DNA of 64,000 nucleotides from Chrysogorgia sp. JL179-B06 (GCA_035772405.1 JAYKKM010000079.1:499001-563000), one strand, 5' to 3'. Shown: positions 1-11,949, counted from the first letter of the stretch. Numbers and translations are program-made. Notes: generated by a model not told the origin, from the letters alone.

Positions 1-40
1 CGAACTATCACATCATTGTAACCTTCACTCTCCATCTGAG

Positions 41-112
41 TCTTCGTAGCTCAATGGTTAGAGCGTCTCACTGCAGCAATCAGAAGGTTACAGGTTGTAA
101 CCCTGTCAAGGA
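41..112 (+). repeat. tRNA-derived repeat head (SINE-like)
   Basis: A tRNA-like A box (TAGCTCAATGGTTAGAGC) is followed by a degenerate stem-loop region and a weak B-box-like stretch. The acceptor ends do not pair well, so this is a tRNA-derived SINE or pseudogene rather than a working tRNA. The same family, in reverse orientation, forms the tandem array near 50.4-50.7 kb, which shares the 'GAAGGTTACA(A/G)GTTG' segment. Confidence 0.5.
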
Positions 113-119
113 CTCCAGG

Positions 120-865
120 ATTTGAGCTTCACAATCGTCCATGTGTCGCCGTCTGTCTACCCCAAGCTCTCACAATCACTATATCAAATAATGTATATAT
201 ACGTGATGTACCAAAGAAGAAAAAACAAAACAGGAAATATATACAACACCCTGTTTACCCGCGATGAGCAGCTAATCCCCCCGTCGAAAACCGCAATTAA
301 AAGTTGCAATGACATTTTAAATTTTAAAATAGTGTAATTATTTAAACGAAGACCACATAACTCATCTAGGCTCTATAATTAGATTTTTAGTTCGTTATGG
401 CTGAGACTATAATCAGGTAGAAAAAGGTTATACGTTGTCTATAACGGATGACTCTATGCCGTTGTTACGTTAGGCAATGATTCTTGGAAATTGTCTGATA
501 AAGACCGACTCTGTTGCGTTATAGTCGCACAAGAGTTAAGGTGTTACACTATAGGCAATGTTTCTTTAAGGTGACTCGATGGTCTAAATCATGAGAAATT
601 GCATTTTTCCGCATAAAAATGTTTGTAATGCAGATCTGATCTTCATCGTGGTTCATTGCATAGCTCTAGTGCTGGTCTTGGTTACTGAAAAGTTTTATAC
701 CCTCAAAGTTTACCTGAGTGGAGAAATCGTGTTTTCAATAAATCAAGAAAAATAATTTGCATAAAATCTGCCGCTTATCATAAAAACAATTTCTCTAGAT
801 ATACAAATGCTACAAGTTTGAAACGTTTCAATAATCAAGACTACCACTAGAGCTATGCAATGAAC
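120..865. other. gene-free stretch, probably intron of the LMO4-like gene
   Basis: I see no coding region, no RNA gene and no strong repeat here. It lies upstream of the LIM exon on the same strand, so it is probably intronic. Confidence 0.4.
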
Positions 866-867
866 CT

Positions 868-1690
868 TGATTCTCTCTTTCTCCTTTTCCTCTCCCTTCT
901 CTCCTTCTCCTCTTCCTTCTCTCCTTCTCATCTTCCTTCTCTAATCTCCCTTCTCTCCTCCCTCCTCTCTCCCCTTTCTCCTCTTCTCTCCTTTTCTCCC
1001 CTTCTCTCCTTTTTCTCCCCTTCTCTCATTTTCTTCTCCATTCTCTCCTCTCCTCTCCCTTCTCTCCTCTCCCTTCTTTCATCTCCCTTCTCTCCTCTCC
1101 CTTCTTTCCTCTCTCTTCTTTCCTCTCCCTTCTTTCCTCTCCCTTCTTTCATCTCCCTTCTCTCCTCTCCCTTCTTTCATCTCCCTTCTCTCCTCTCCCT
1201 TCTTTCCTCTCTCTTCTTTCCTCTCCCTTCTTTCCTCTCCAGTCCCTTCTCTCCTTTTCCTCTCCCTTCTCTCCTCTCCCTTCTCTCCTCTCCCTTCTTT
1301 CCTCTTCCTCTCCCTTCTTTCCTCTCCCTTCTCTCCTCTTCCTCTCCCTTCTTTCCTCTTCCTCTCCCTTCTTTCCTCTCCCTTCTCTCCTCTCCCTTCT
1401 CTCCTCTTCCTCTCCCTTCTTTCCTCTCCCTTCTCTCCTCTCCCTTCTCTCCTCTTCCTCTCCCTTCTCTCCTCTTCCTCTCCTCTCCCTTCTCTCCTCT
1501 CCCTTCTCTCCTCTTCCTCTCCTCTCCCTTCTATCCTCTCCTCTCCCTTCTATCCTTTTCCTCTCCCTTCTCTCCTTTTCCTCTCCCTTCTCTCCTCTTC
1601 CTCTGCCTTCTCTCCTCTTCCTCTCATTTTCTCCTCTTATCTCTTTCTCAGCCTTCTCTCCATTTCCTCCTTTTCTCTTCTCATAGCTCT
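868..1690 (+). repeat. long polypyrimidine (CTCCCTTCTCTC) tract
   Basis: More than 800 bases are almost pure C and T on the + strand, built from imperfect repeats of CTCTCCCTTCT and CTCTTCC. An open frame through it translates to Ser/Pro/Leu/Phe-rich low-complexity sequence and is not a gene. The tract ends about 140 bases upstream of the splice acceptor of the LIM exon, so it lies in that intron. Such tracts can adopt triplex (H-DNA) structure; that is general knowledge, not shown here. Confidence 0.9.
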
Positions 1691-1829
1691 TTACATCATA
1701 TTACGTTCTAACGCTTGCCGTAGTCATTTAACATAATTACTATAATTTGGATGTCTATCAACACCATCATTGCCACTTTAGTTGATTTCTTTTCATTGCT
1801 TACTTCAAATACTCTATTTCCTTCCCTAG

Positions 1830-2067
1830 GCTCTACGGCTCGAGCGGCGCATGCGCAGCCTGTGCCAAACTCATTCCCGCCGCAGAGATGGTGATGAAAA
1901 TTCAAGACAAAGCTTATCACATTCAGTGTTTCACGTGCTGTGCGTGTCATCAAAGACTCGTGCCAGGGGATCGCTTTCATTTTGTGAACGACAGAATATT
2001 TTGTGAAAGTGATTTTCCGCTTGCTTTAAGGAACACGGCACCGACTACGCCGACACAACACCAACCC
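1830..2067 (+). CDS. LMO4: LMO4-like LIM-only protein, exon with the second LIM domain
   Basis: A CTTCCCTAG acceptor precedes the exon and a CCC|GTAAGT donor ends it. In phase 2 it reads RLYGSSGACAAC, then the zinc ligands CxxC...HxxC-xx-CxxC...CxxD, a complete LIM domain of about 55 residues, followed by a Thr/Pro/Gln-rich end. The segments YGSSGAC and RLVPGDRFH are what I know from the second LIM domain of LMO4, a LIM-only adaptor that scaffolds LDB-family transcription complexes in the nucleus. The first LIM domain and the start codon must lie left of the window. The exon ends in phase 0; a possible short last exon begins at 3034. The in-frame ATG at 1888 is inside the domain and is not the start. 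Paralogues LMO1-3 lack this match, so I favour LMO4. Confidence 0.9.
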
Positions 2068-2246
2068 GTAAGTATATCACTCTTAACGTCATAACAATAT
2101 ATATATATATATATTATTATGCATTCTCTACTCTATCTCGATTTTGATTGGCTGTTTCGTGACATCAGCTTCATGTGACGTCAATGTTTCAATAGTACGG
2201 TTCAAAAAGTGTAATTCCAATATCGTGTTGCAAACAATTTGATTTG

Positions 2247-2728
2247 TTAAAGGACATTGGCAACAAAAATTAAGTTTGTCTAATATGAAAGAACTCTTAA
2301 AATGATAGAGTAATACCATTTACAACTTTTCCGTATTTTATTTCGTTTTTGAAATATTTCAGTTTGTTTGATATGTAAATGAGATGGTGTCTGACGTCAT
2401 GTGCAGGGTAGAGAATTTTCACTCATCAAAATATTAGTTCCATCTTCAGGTTTGTTTCACAAATTTACTTGAAAATGTGCGTATAATAACTCCTCATGAT
2501 AATGAACGTTGTAAACTTAGCAATCACTGAGATATAAGACCTTTTTTAATGAGTGAAAATTCTCTACCCTGCACCAGACGTCAGAGACCATCTCATTTAC
2601 ATATCAAACAAACTGAAATATTTCAAAAACGAAGTAAAATACGGAAAAGTTGTAAAAGATGTTACTCTATAATTTTACGAGTTCTTTCATATTAGGCAAA
2701 CTTAATTTTTGTTGCCAATGTCCTTTAA
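2247..2728. mobile_element. foldback MITE with ~185 bp arms
   Basis: The left arm starts TTAAAGGACATTGGCAAC and the right arm ends with its reverse complement, GTTGCCAATGTCCTTTAA. The match continues through TAAATGAGATGGT, the ACGTCA motif and AGGGTAGAGAATTTTCACTCAT, leaving a loop of roughly 100 bases. This is a non-autonomous palindromic element inside the LMO4-like intron. Related half-copies (TTTGATATGTAAATGA...) occur near 5.9, 15.3, 17.5 and 60.5 kb. Confidence 0.8.
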
Positions 2729-3033
2729 CCAACTTTAGCAGAGGGAAATGGCATGAATATGAGACTTAAGCTGATGACAATATTAAGCAATTTGTAGCAG
2801 AAAATGCTAATGATTATAAATAGATAAAATGCTCAAACATGTGTTAGGCACTTTGTAGTGAAAATGCTATTCGTTATCATGTGGAAACTAGCCATAATAC
2901 GCTAGAAATGATTTCCCACATTTATATCTCATGAATTATTTTGTTGTTGTATTTCGAATCTGATTCAATAGTTCAATAAAAGTTTTACCTTAGTTGAAAT
3001 TCCGATTTTAAAATTCCCATTCCTTTTTTTCAG

Positions 3034-3045
3034 ATTTTTTGCTAG
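3034..3045 (+). CDS. LMO4: possible last coding exon of the LMO4-like gene
   Basis: A good acceptor (long T run then CAG) at 3031-3033 is followed in phase 0 by codons for Ile-Phe-Cys and a TAG stop. Joined to the preceding exon, which ends in phase 0, this gives a C terminus ...HQPIFC. It fits in phase but is too short to prove; transcript data would decide. The 3' UTR would follow into the next few hundred bases. Confidence 0.35.
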   Translation: MFC

Positions 3046-3658
3046 TCTTCGTGAAACGCATGTTTCATCGAACTGGCGACCACACGTGTGCATAATCAAA
3101 CAGTTGAAAGAAATAATCTGGCCACGAGAATGGACAAATCATTTCCAAAGCTTCCTTGCGATTTGTAGCTTTGGCGAACAACGGGATACACTCCTCCTGC
3201 AAATCATCTTCACGCGGTTTTCAAGACTGGATCTAAAACAATACATAATCCGACAAAATAATCCTCCTGCGGAACTAAAAATGCGAGTCGACAAGCAAGT
3301 CGCAAGTGATGATATTTTGAGTTTATTCCAAAGTCTTCGTTACATAAATTGACATTCTGTTTTCTCGACAAAGGACGTAAGAATAGCGAAGGTTTTTCAC
3401 AGTTTTTGATTTCCCTTCAAATATCGCCCAAAAGCGCTATTTGGAAATCCCGCAAGAAATGTTTGCAAATTGCAAAGGGTCTGGCGAGCAAAAGTACTAC
3501 ACAGATTTTTAATATTAATAATCTATTTTAATTGATGAGGTGATACATAACAGTTGACACTGAAAAACATGTGTCTCCCCAGTCCCCATACCTGCACTAT
3601 GTGTCAATACTATTACAATTATTTTTTCCATAAAATACGTCCCTCACGCTTCGCCCGT

Positions 3659-3924
3659 CCAGCATATCCTCGCACCTAGGATTCACTATTATCCTGAAAT
3701 ATCATGTGGCCCAGGATTCAGGATATGTCTGAATTCTAAGGCGCCAAATGTAATTTTATTGATCCTGACCCCAATCTTTGTCCGTCTCTCCCCCCTCCCC
3801 TTAGTTAACACAAGACGAAATGCTTGTGGGATTATTTGGCGCCTTAGAATTCAGACATATCCTGAATCCTGGGCCAGATGACATTACCGGATCATAGTGA
3901 ATCCTGGGTATGAGGATATGCTGG
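3659..3924. mobile_element. inverted-repeat element, ~100 bp arms
   Basis: CCAGCATATCCTC at the left end and GAGGATATGCTGG at the right end are inverted. The match extends inward over AGGATTCACTAT, CCCAGGATTCAGGATATGTC and TGAATTCTAAGGCGCC, with a short unmatched centre around 3760-3830. No coding capacity. It looks like a MITE. Confidence 0.75.
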
Positions 3925-6420
3925 TCCGTCGGGTGGCTCGTCTCAGTCCTCTTCTATTTGCAATTTTTTCCTTAAAGTACATATAAAGCCTCCACAGTTT
4001 TTAGTTCATTGTATGGAGGTGCGAAAAGAGCTGATAAGTTATTTTACAGTATTCGATTTGGTTCGTTATTTCCCGAAATAGATCTATCTAAACATAGCCA
4101 ATTGAATGAAAAAGCCGCCCGTCGTTATTCTTAAGAGGGGCCTGGGAGTCAGGAACATTTCACACAACACGGAATACATAAGCGTTTTGACCACAGAGTT
4201 ACCAAAAACTATATCCGGTATTACTGCCAAAAACACACAAGCTTGAACTGATAGGACGTAGTTTTTGATAATCGGAGATCAGTGAGCGAGCGGCGTCGGT
4301 TCCTGGTTTCCCAGGCCCTAAAGCATTGAAAACTTTCTCGCCAATTTCTGGCGCGGGGGGTCCAAAATTGGACTTTTTGGAAACAAATATCTCCGGAACT
4401 AACAGACTATATAAAAAACTGTAAAGTAACTTACCAGCTCTTTCCGCATCCTCTACACAAACAACTGAAAAGTGTGTAGGGTTTATATGCACTTTAAAGA
4501 GAGATATCTCGGCAACGAATGAACTAGATCAAAAACTGTAAAAGACACCTTATCAGCTATGTTTTGCGTTCCTCAAAACAGAACTGTCCAGAGCTTATAG
4601 GTATTTTAACTCAACCTCGTACCCAGGGTATTATTATCTCCGCGCCACCCACGGAGGGAGCGGAGATAGTACACGAGGTTGATTTTAACTTTGGAATAAA
4701 GTCCAAATATCATCTCACTCGAGTGTTACACGACATTCACCTCCGGATTATGTTTTGTGTGTTTTTGAAATTATGGGCTGAGAATTTTTAAAAACCGCCC
4801 AACTATGCTAACTTTGGACCTTAGAGACAGTTCATCTTCGTCCAATTTTGTTGATATTAAGAGGGATAATATCATAAAGACCCAGCAACAAGTACAACGC
4901 TACGTCCAAATGATCTGCTCCTTCGTATTGTGGATATTTTCGTCCTGAATAAAGAGAGTAGTTTTTAGAGTTCATATGATTATGAGATAATGAAAAGAAC
5001 TCGTTTCAAATTTACAGCACTTTATCAAAACTGTGTGGCTCTCGATTAATGCAAACTACATCATCATTTTCATTTGTTATCTATCGCGTAAACGCGTTAT
5101 TTCACACTGATCTCGAAAGAAGACTGGATCGAGCAACTATTGTTCAGAAAATGAAGCCGGAAGTCCGCCATTACTAAGGGACCAACTAATCCTACGAGGT
5201 TTTTCATGTTGGATTATGCTCTTACCATCGACAAAATAAAATAATTTTACTACAAGGAGGACCAGAAGACATTTTTAAAATTACTGGGTAAAACGATTGA
5301 TGGCCTACCTACTGATTCACTGCGACTTTGGTCCCTTAGTAATGGCTGCCGTTGGCTCTAATTATCCAGTGAGAGAAGCCTAATACGAGACGTCAAATTA
5401 GGTTTAAGATTTTATGCATTTAATGTTAACAAAGAAACTATATTGGCCAGACACTAAACCTATTTCGCGAGCGTCACGGTTTGATTTGCTTGCAAACTCG
5501 GAGCTTCTAATGATCTCTCGTCAATTTACCATGCAAGCTTCAAAATCAGCTCATCAGATACAATAGAAAGCTCAACCCAGTCCTATTTTCGAGATCAGTG
5601 ATTATTACAGTGGTGAAGGCTAAAAGAGATAGCTCAAAAGGACATTTGCGTTTCTAAGAACCAACCCTAACCTTGAATTGCCGATGCAATGAAAGATTCA
5701 GTTGTAAAATAACTTGACATGACATCACAATGCATAATGACTTATTGAAAAATTCTGCATATCTTTACCAATCTTTACCATTATCACATGGAATCGTTTG
5801 ATGATTTGCATATTTGATGTCATTGGATACATCCACGCACAATCTCAAGGATATATAAGCGTTTTCAATAAGTCATTATGCAGTGTGATGTTATAAGTAT
5901 GATCATTTACATATTAAACAAATCTTAATATCTCAAGAGTGAAGTGAGATATGAAAAAGTTGTAAATGGTTAGTCTTTATAGTTTCAAGAGTTCTTTCAA
6001 ACAAAAGAGTTATTTTACAACTGAATTTTTCATTACACAGGCAGTTGAAACCGAACTCTAATCGTAGCTAACCATAACCTAACCAAAAATAAAGACGAGA
6101 CAAATACAGAAAAGTCTTTTAACCATTTCATATTACAGCTCAACGCCTTGGGGAAGTGTTGCCGTAGGGCCTATTTCCCTCGGAGATTTCTTTGAGTAGT
6201 ATTTCAAGATGATGGCCAATATTAGAGTATGTTATTCTAATACTTTTTCTCTTCAAGTTGATTTGAATTGTAAAATAATAAAGATATTGCATCAGACCAT
6301 CTTTGCTTTAATTTAGAACAGAGTAAAGGCACATAAATAATTGTTAGTAATAAAAACAATTATTAGTGATTACTTGGTTCAAATCATTAGAAACGAAAAT
6401 ATTTTTTGCAGTTTTTTAAT
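3925..6420. other. gene-free stretch with small inverted repeats
   Basis: No supported gene. Two inverted repeats stand out. One has arms GCCATTACTAAGGGACCA at 5168 and its complement ending near 5348. The other has AATGCATAATGACTTATTGAAAA near 5730 and its complement near 5860. From 5875 to 6010 there is a half copy of the dispersed family seen at 2.4 kb and 15.3 kb. Confidence 0.5.
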
Positions 6421-6545
6421 GTTCAATATAGTTGAATATAAATATAATATATAAATATAAAATAAATATATTATATTATTATATATATTTTATATATTTT
6501 AAATTTATATTTCATTATATATATTTTATTATATTATGTTTTATA
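6420..6545. repeat. AT-only low-complexity tract
   Basis: TATATAAATATA-type sequence with almost no G or C, directly left of a SINE fragment. Confidence 0.8.
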
Positions 6546-6550
6546 AAATA

Positions 6551-6705
6551 GAAAGTACTGCCTTGCAATATCATCAGCAAATGGTAAGACTTTCGGGTCT
6601 TCTCGGATAACGACCTTAAATCGTAGGCCCTCGGAACCCCTATCAATTGGGCTTCTAGCCTGTTGGGGTATTCCGTTCACCTAAGAGAGTGATAAAGCTA
6701 CTAAA
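6551..6705 (+). mobile_element. SINE body fragment (family of 49.6 kb and 59.8 kb)
   Basis: Matches the body of the tRNA-headed SINE at 49.6 and 59.8 kb: ACTTTCGGGTCTTCTCGGAT, ACGACCTTAAATCGTAGG, CTTCTAGCCTGTTGGGGTAT, then TTCACCTAAGAGAGTGATAAA. The tRNA-like head is missing, so this is a 5'-truncated copy. Confidence 0.8.
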
Positions 6706-6749
6706 ACTAGTGCAACGTTCACTTGGTATTTAGACGGTGATAGAGAAAA

Positions 6750-7260
6750 CAATCGTTCTCCAGGCAAAAGACTGCTGCTATGTGCCAAGAGGTATCGCGC
6801 AGGAGTGTAAATTGCCCGCCGCCGAGGGAAGATTTGTGAAAGGCCCGAGGACTTTTACAAATCTTCCCGAGGCGAAGGGCAATTTAATCGCTAATTTCCC
6901 GACAAGTCATGGTATCAGTTTGTAATATTATGATCGCCGAGGAAAACTTTGAGAACCTTATCTAGCCCGTGGTTGGAGGCAGAGTCCTTTGTCTTATAAA
7001 ATTCCCGTCTGGATATGATATGCAAGCGGGAAATTTAGTGGAAAACAAAGGATTTGTTTGTCTTCTAATTTTCCCTCCTTCACATGCACGGGAAATTAAA
7101 TTAGTAGACAAAGAAATCCTTTGTGTTCTACTAAATTTCCCGCATGCATATTGTAGGAATGAGGGAAATTTAGAAGACAATGGCAAAATTTTCCTCTTGC
7201 ATGAGCAATGAGGGAAACTAGCGATTAAATTCTCGGAGAGAACAAAAGAATCCGAGGTGA
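6750..7260. repeat. cluster of C/G-rich palindromes
   Basis: AATTGCCC...GAGGGAAGATTTGT around 6810 is mirrored by ACAAATCTTCCCGAGG...GGGCAATT ending near 6885, forming a hairpin of about 75 bases. From 6990 to 7215 further imperfect inverted stretches contain TTCCCG...CGGGAAATT. Reading frames on both strands here are a by-product of the symmetry. Confidence 0.55.
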
Positions 7261-7735
7261 TCATGGTATTACCTGAGTAATACTTCCGGGGTTCGATGTA
7301 GGAGACACCCTTGCGGGGGTTTGATCAGGTGCAAGACATCCGTTTTTTCCAAAACTAAACGTCTGCAACTATTATAAAAGCAAGATTTTCCGATACAAAA
7401 ATCTCGATCTCACGTGCCTTTTTTGTGAGAAAAAAAATTACCGGTCATTGATGACAGGTAGGCGACGATATGGGTCATTTTGCCGGTCAATTACCGGTGA
7501 TCGGCACTAATTTTGAGGTCTAGGGATGGTTTCCGAAAAGCCATGGAAAGCAGGAATAAGTAACCCCCGCCTATAATAGTCCCAAATAAAGTTCTGTACG
7601 TAGTGATGCTAAAATTGATTTTATTAACTAATCGTCCGTCCTGGATGGACTTTGTCAGAATTTTGAATTTTGGTTCATTCTAAAGCTAATCGACAACACA
7701 ACGTACGGGTGAACCGGCCTCAGTGTGTATTATTA

Positions 7736-8326
7736 TTATTTTGTCGAATTAGTGTTCAGACCGTAGACGTAACGAATTAATTTCTCCGTCAGCGATGGGA
7801 AATGAAAGCTTGCCCATTGGTGTAGTATAATTATTGATGGGTAATACACTTGTCGATCTCGTCGTAAGGAACCCTTAAGAACCACGTGGGAGGCGTCCAC
7901 GGCTGAGAAACGCGTAAAGCCTCCGTCCCCAGCCAGTGGGCTGCCCACTGACGCCCTCCGTGCACTAATAGTGTCAATAGGTCCTAGTACAATGATTGAT
8001 ATCGACATTCCTTCCTCTCCGGCGTCCTCCAGAGCAAGGTCTTGACGAAGTGCGTCAAAGAAGCCGTGCAAGGCGAACTTGTTCGAGCAATAGAGCGCGA
8101 AGTATGGGTAGGTTAACGTGCCCAAAGTAGACGAAATCACCACTAGACGACCGCGGGACGACTGGAGACTGGGCAAGAATAATGTTGCCAGGTTGATGTA
8201 GCTGACGACGTTGACGTTAAACGTTCTTGTGACGTCACGCAAGTCTCGTTTGCCATGCCAACGTTGTACGTCATACAAGACATGATCAAGAACAAGAACG
8301 TCGATAGTGCCAAACTTTAAAGATTT
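7736..8326 (-). CDS. 11-beta-HSD-like short-chain dehydrogenase, exon 2 (C-terminal)
   Basis: Acceptor TTGTTTCAG|AAATCT, phase 0, then 196 residues and a TAA. With exon 1 the protein is 303 residues, close to the ~290 of 11-beta-HSD1. The catalytic set is visible: Asn in FNVNVVSY (~146), Ser in VVISSTLG (~172), and Tyr/Lys in YCSNK (186/190), followed by FALHGFF and the substrate-side loop LGPIDT. The segment equivalent to the usual NNAG reads LDHV, as in the 11-beta-HSD1 branch where it is NHI-like. All active-site residues are present, so the enzyme should be active. Substrate cannot be told from sequence. Confidence 0.88.
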   Translation of the reverse strand, partial: KSLKFGTIDVLVLDHVLYDVQRWHGKRDLRDVTRTFNVNVVSYINLATLFLPSLQSSRGRLVVISSTLGTLTYPYFALYCSNKFALHGFFDALRQDLALEDAGEEGMSISIIVLGPIDTISARRASVGSPLAGDGGFTRFSAVDASHVVLKGSLRRDRQVYYPSIIILHQWASFHFPSLTEKLIRYVYGLNTNSTK

Positions 8327-10030
8327 CTGAAACAATTGGAAATAATTAATTTAGTTCAAACGATTATACAATACAGTCAACCCCCTCTGACACGGTCATA
8401 TACATTTGCTACCGATGGATCCAGTGTTTCTTGAAAGGAGGGATGCATGTAGACCGCATTTCTAGGGGGTATGGGGGCCTGCTCCCCCGGAAAGTTTTTG
8501 AATTTAGGGTCTCTGAAATGCCATTTCCTGCACTTTGATTGAGCAAAATCTGAAGACCTTAAATCACGTTTTTTTGGCAGTATATCCCATTATTTTTAAG
8601 AAAATATTCTTGATTTATGGCACCATAAATAAAAAGACAAAAGACGCACCTTGGCGATAAATAATTGAATCACAGAAGAACACGTTTAATCAGTGGCGTA
8701 ATGGAGCTACTGTGGGAGTGGGGCAAACTCGTTACGAGGTTGGGAGTGGGGATACTTAGAGAATTTGCGTTCGGGGACCCCCACCCCCATACATGCAGTA
8801 TGATATATTTCAAAAATAGGTTTCAAGAAGTGATGCGGAGCTTTCTGGGCCCCTTAATAAATGGCCTGTTGTCAGTTTTGAGGTCGGGGGCCCTTGTGCG
8901 GCTCCTTCTGCACAGTGGTCGAGGACCCTTACTCCTTCCACCCAATTGCCGTCGATTGCGATACTGTCTTTAATCTTTATCATGTCCAAAAGTTCAAAAA
9001 TTTTAGGGGGGTCCTCTCAAATTGGGGGCCCAAGGCAACTTGCCTCCCCCCCTCTCTCGGCGGCCCTGGTTATGGTAGTAGCTAATAGTGACTTCTTAAA
9101 CAGTACATTATAATGATTATTATTATTATGGTAGTATATAAACTTCTGGATGCCCAGTTAAACTTTAGTGTGCTATATTTTTTGGTATCATATGAACCTA
9201 AATTACTTCCTACAAAAAAGTACGTATGGATTCATTGATAAATTAAATAAAAACGAAGTTATGAAGATTTTATTGTGTTTGTTGACCTTAAAAATCCGAT
9301 ATCTCGGCTAATTTTTAAAAATTCTTAAAATCCATACGTACTTTTATGAAGGTAACCGTCCATATTCTAATCACATGTAAAAAATTAATTTTTCTTAAAA
9401 ACCTTCGAAGATTAAAAATTTTCATATTTCGATGACGTCACAATGACGTCATCATATGACATTACCAAACGAAAGAGTTTTGTCCACATATACTACATAC
9501 ACACTGTCTTGATGGATTCTTAAAACTGTGAAATTCTATGACATTTTTGTTATTTCTTAGCTTCCTTAGCAACGGATATAAGGTCTGAAAATCGAAATAC
9601 GTCCGAACACCTGTGCCTGGCTGACTTCTTTCGAATATCCTCCCAAGACATCTAAAAAATGTTATACTGTATGACGCGATGACCAGGATATCTCTCTTTC
9701 AACTGCCAGCGATGTGGAGCATACTTGGTTGTTTTCTCGGTTGCTTTGGCCTCCCTGTTCTCAACTGAGCAGGATAACATCTTTACACTAGAAATACCCC
9801 TCACTCGTTTTTTCTGCACCCCTGCCTAGAGTATCATCCTAGCTTCACCCCCTGCGGCATTTTTCCATCTGTGCGAGAATCTACGCACGCTACGTAGATG
9901 GATAATCGAATTAGCATGTTGACGACATGTTGTGCTACAGCTTAACTCTTACGTGTTAAGCCGTTAGCATCACGAAATATGTAAATGACGTATTTCTGAT
10001 CATATTCGCGCACTTGGTGTGCTGTACCTC
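8327..10030. other. intron of the SDR gene, left part: repeats only
   Basis: No exon seen. Around 8690-9080 there is a G-rich stretch (CAGTGGCGTAATGGAGC ... GGCCCTGGTTATGG) that looks like an old interspersed repeat. Near 9210 and 9340 the words GTACGTATGGAT and ATCCATACGTAC form an inverted pair, perhaps a small MITE. TGACGTCA occurs near 9430-9450. Confidence 0.4.
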
Positions 10031-10036
10031 GGTACG

Positions 10037-10330
10037 TTACAAATCCATGGTTTGCCTTATAAACGTGGCTGGCTGGCCGCAACAGAGTACGCCAATTACT
10101 ACGGTCCCATGTAAAGATAAATAAGATAGTGGATTAGTGTTAGTTGCAGCAGTGGATCGTTGAGTTACATTTTGGACAAATAGCTCAAATTTCCACGACC
10201 TTGGGTCTTCAGGGTCATATAGCTGAACCACTGCTGCCATATAATAAGAAAGAGCGTAGCTTTTAAATTTTGTATAAGTAATTTGCTTTACACGCATGTG
10301 AAGCGGTAAAACATTCCATGTCCTGCACAT
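10037..10330 (-). pseudogene. LINE reverse-transcriptase 3' end fragment
   Basis: Reads CRTWNVLPLHMR, then DPEDPRSWKFEL and a decayed Cys motif, which corresponds to the C terminus of a LINE reverse transcriptase (usual pattern R.WN.LP ... DPRTW..C.KC). The 3' tail has the word ACGCCAATTACTACGGTCCCATG, shared with fragments at 15.5 and 59.2 kb. 5'-truncated and non-functional. Confidence 0.75.
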
Positions 10331-10489
10331 TCTGAAAACGAACGAACGCTGGAACGTTTGTGTGGACGAAAGTGAACAATATCAGGTGTTGAGCAGGTGT
10401 TTATCTAGCCTATGCATAGACGGCGGTATTCCTCTTATTACCGTCCCCCATTAATCAGGGCCGGATACAGAGCGTCTCGTAGATTGTGA

Positions 10490-11625
10490 ACATTATCTCA
10501 GTCAATATTTAACAGATTTCCATTCTGAAAACACATTTGGAATTACCGAGTCTACATAATTTCTATTATATTACGAGAACGTGCAAACCCTTCGTAAAAA
10601 CCTGTTTATGTACTTTACTTATGTAATCGGCAATTAGATCTCGGTCAATATTTAACCGTTTTCATTTCTGAAAACAGATTTCAAATTACTTAGTCTAAAT
10701 ACATAACATTCGTGCCTATTATATTACAACGCAATCTCTTATGTCACAAAACGTCATAACAAAAAAGTGTCTATTATATTACGCATATATTACGAGAACG
10801 TGCAAACCCTTCGTAAAAACCTGTTTATGTACTTGGAAATTAATCGGCAATCAGTCGGCCGCGTTCGTCGTATATTATTTTGAAAGTATTGAACGTTATC
10901 TCGGTCAATATTTAACCGTTTTCAATTCTGAAAACAGATTTCAAATTACTTAGTCTAAATACATAACATTCGTGCCTATTATATTACGTAAAATCGATCA
11001 CAAGCACTGCACGTTCAACACTTTCAAAATATGCACTCAAGTGTCACGAACGCAATCTCTTACGTCATACATACGTCATAAAACATCATAACAAAAAAGC
11101 ATGCAGCTGAGAGTATTGAACTCCAATAAAAGTTAGACGATATAAACAATGGATCAACAATACCAGAAACATCTGTTATATACCATTTCTGGTATTTATT
11201 TCGTCAGCGCTTTGCTTTGCCATAACATATATTATCAGACAGTTGCCGGTTGCGATTCCACTGACAGCTTTGCCACAGTATTAAAGAAGCATGCTTTATA
11301 GTGGCAGTGATTTATCAGAAATTTGTTTACCAAACAGTAGTCATAATGTATGTATAACTGTATGCAATTAAAAGCCTTGCCTATTATATTCAGATAAGTG
11401 ATAGTTATTTGTAATTTAAGTCTGCTGTATTAAATATAATTAAAATAATTGAAAACAATGTGTACATACTACAGTATGTCTGTTACAATTTATATAATCA
11501 ATCCCAGGGTTCATTTTGGAAATATTATCAAAAATTAGGCTTCCGATGCACGTTCAACACTTTCAAAATATACACTCAAGCGTTACGAACGCAATCTCTT
11601 GCGTCACAAAACGTTATAACAAAAA
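10490..11625 (+). repeat. locally duplicated segments (three-fold)
   Basis: The block GTCAATATTTAACCGTTTTC ... AACATTCGTGCCTATTATAT occurs near 10640 and 10900, with a diverged copy at 10500. ACGAGAACGTGCAAACCCTT occurs near 10575 and 10795. A second block (GCACGTTCAACACTTTCAAA ... AACGCAATCTCTT) occurs near 11010 and 11545. No coding content; local tandem and dispersed duplication. Confidence 0.75.
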
Positions 11626-11630
11626 GTTAA

Positions 11631-11935
11631 AGGTGCCGTCAAGTCCGTTCGGCGCATGTGCGATATTTCAAACGTGAGGGCCTCCATATGTCAACAAACT
11701 TTAACGGAATAGATTTGCGACAGTTCGAAAGCGAGTATTTGTCAAAGGTGGCGAAGGCGCGAGTGGTAGTTTGATATATTATCCACATTTAGGAACAGAA
11801 CAGCTTCTTATAACACGCTTTTTAGGCGGAAAAGCTCAAGCGTGGAAAATAAATCTGCACTGTTTATATAATGCAATGTAAACAAACGATGTAAACAGAA
11901 ACGTGGACATGCGCAGAACGGACTTGACGGCACTG
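11631..11935. mobile_element. MITE with ~25 bp terminal inverted repeats
   Basis: Left end GTGCCGTCAAGTCCGTTC with GCGCATG; right end GCGCAGAACGGACTTGACGG then CAC. About 305 bp, no coding capacity, inside the SDR intron. Confidence 0.75.
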
Positions 11936-11949
11936 ACAAAAAAGCACTT

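Noticed and set aside
860..1711. 283-codon open frame, Ser/Leu/Pro/Phe-rich
   Set aside because: It is the translation of a pure pyrimidine repeat; no domain, no splice context.
8665..9085. Small + strand proteins at 8.7-9.1 kb
   Set aside because: G-rich interspersed repeat without recognisable protein pattern.
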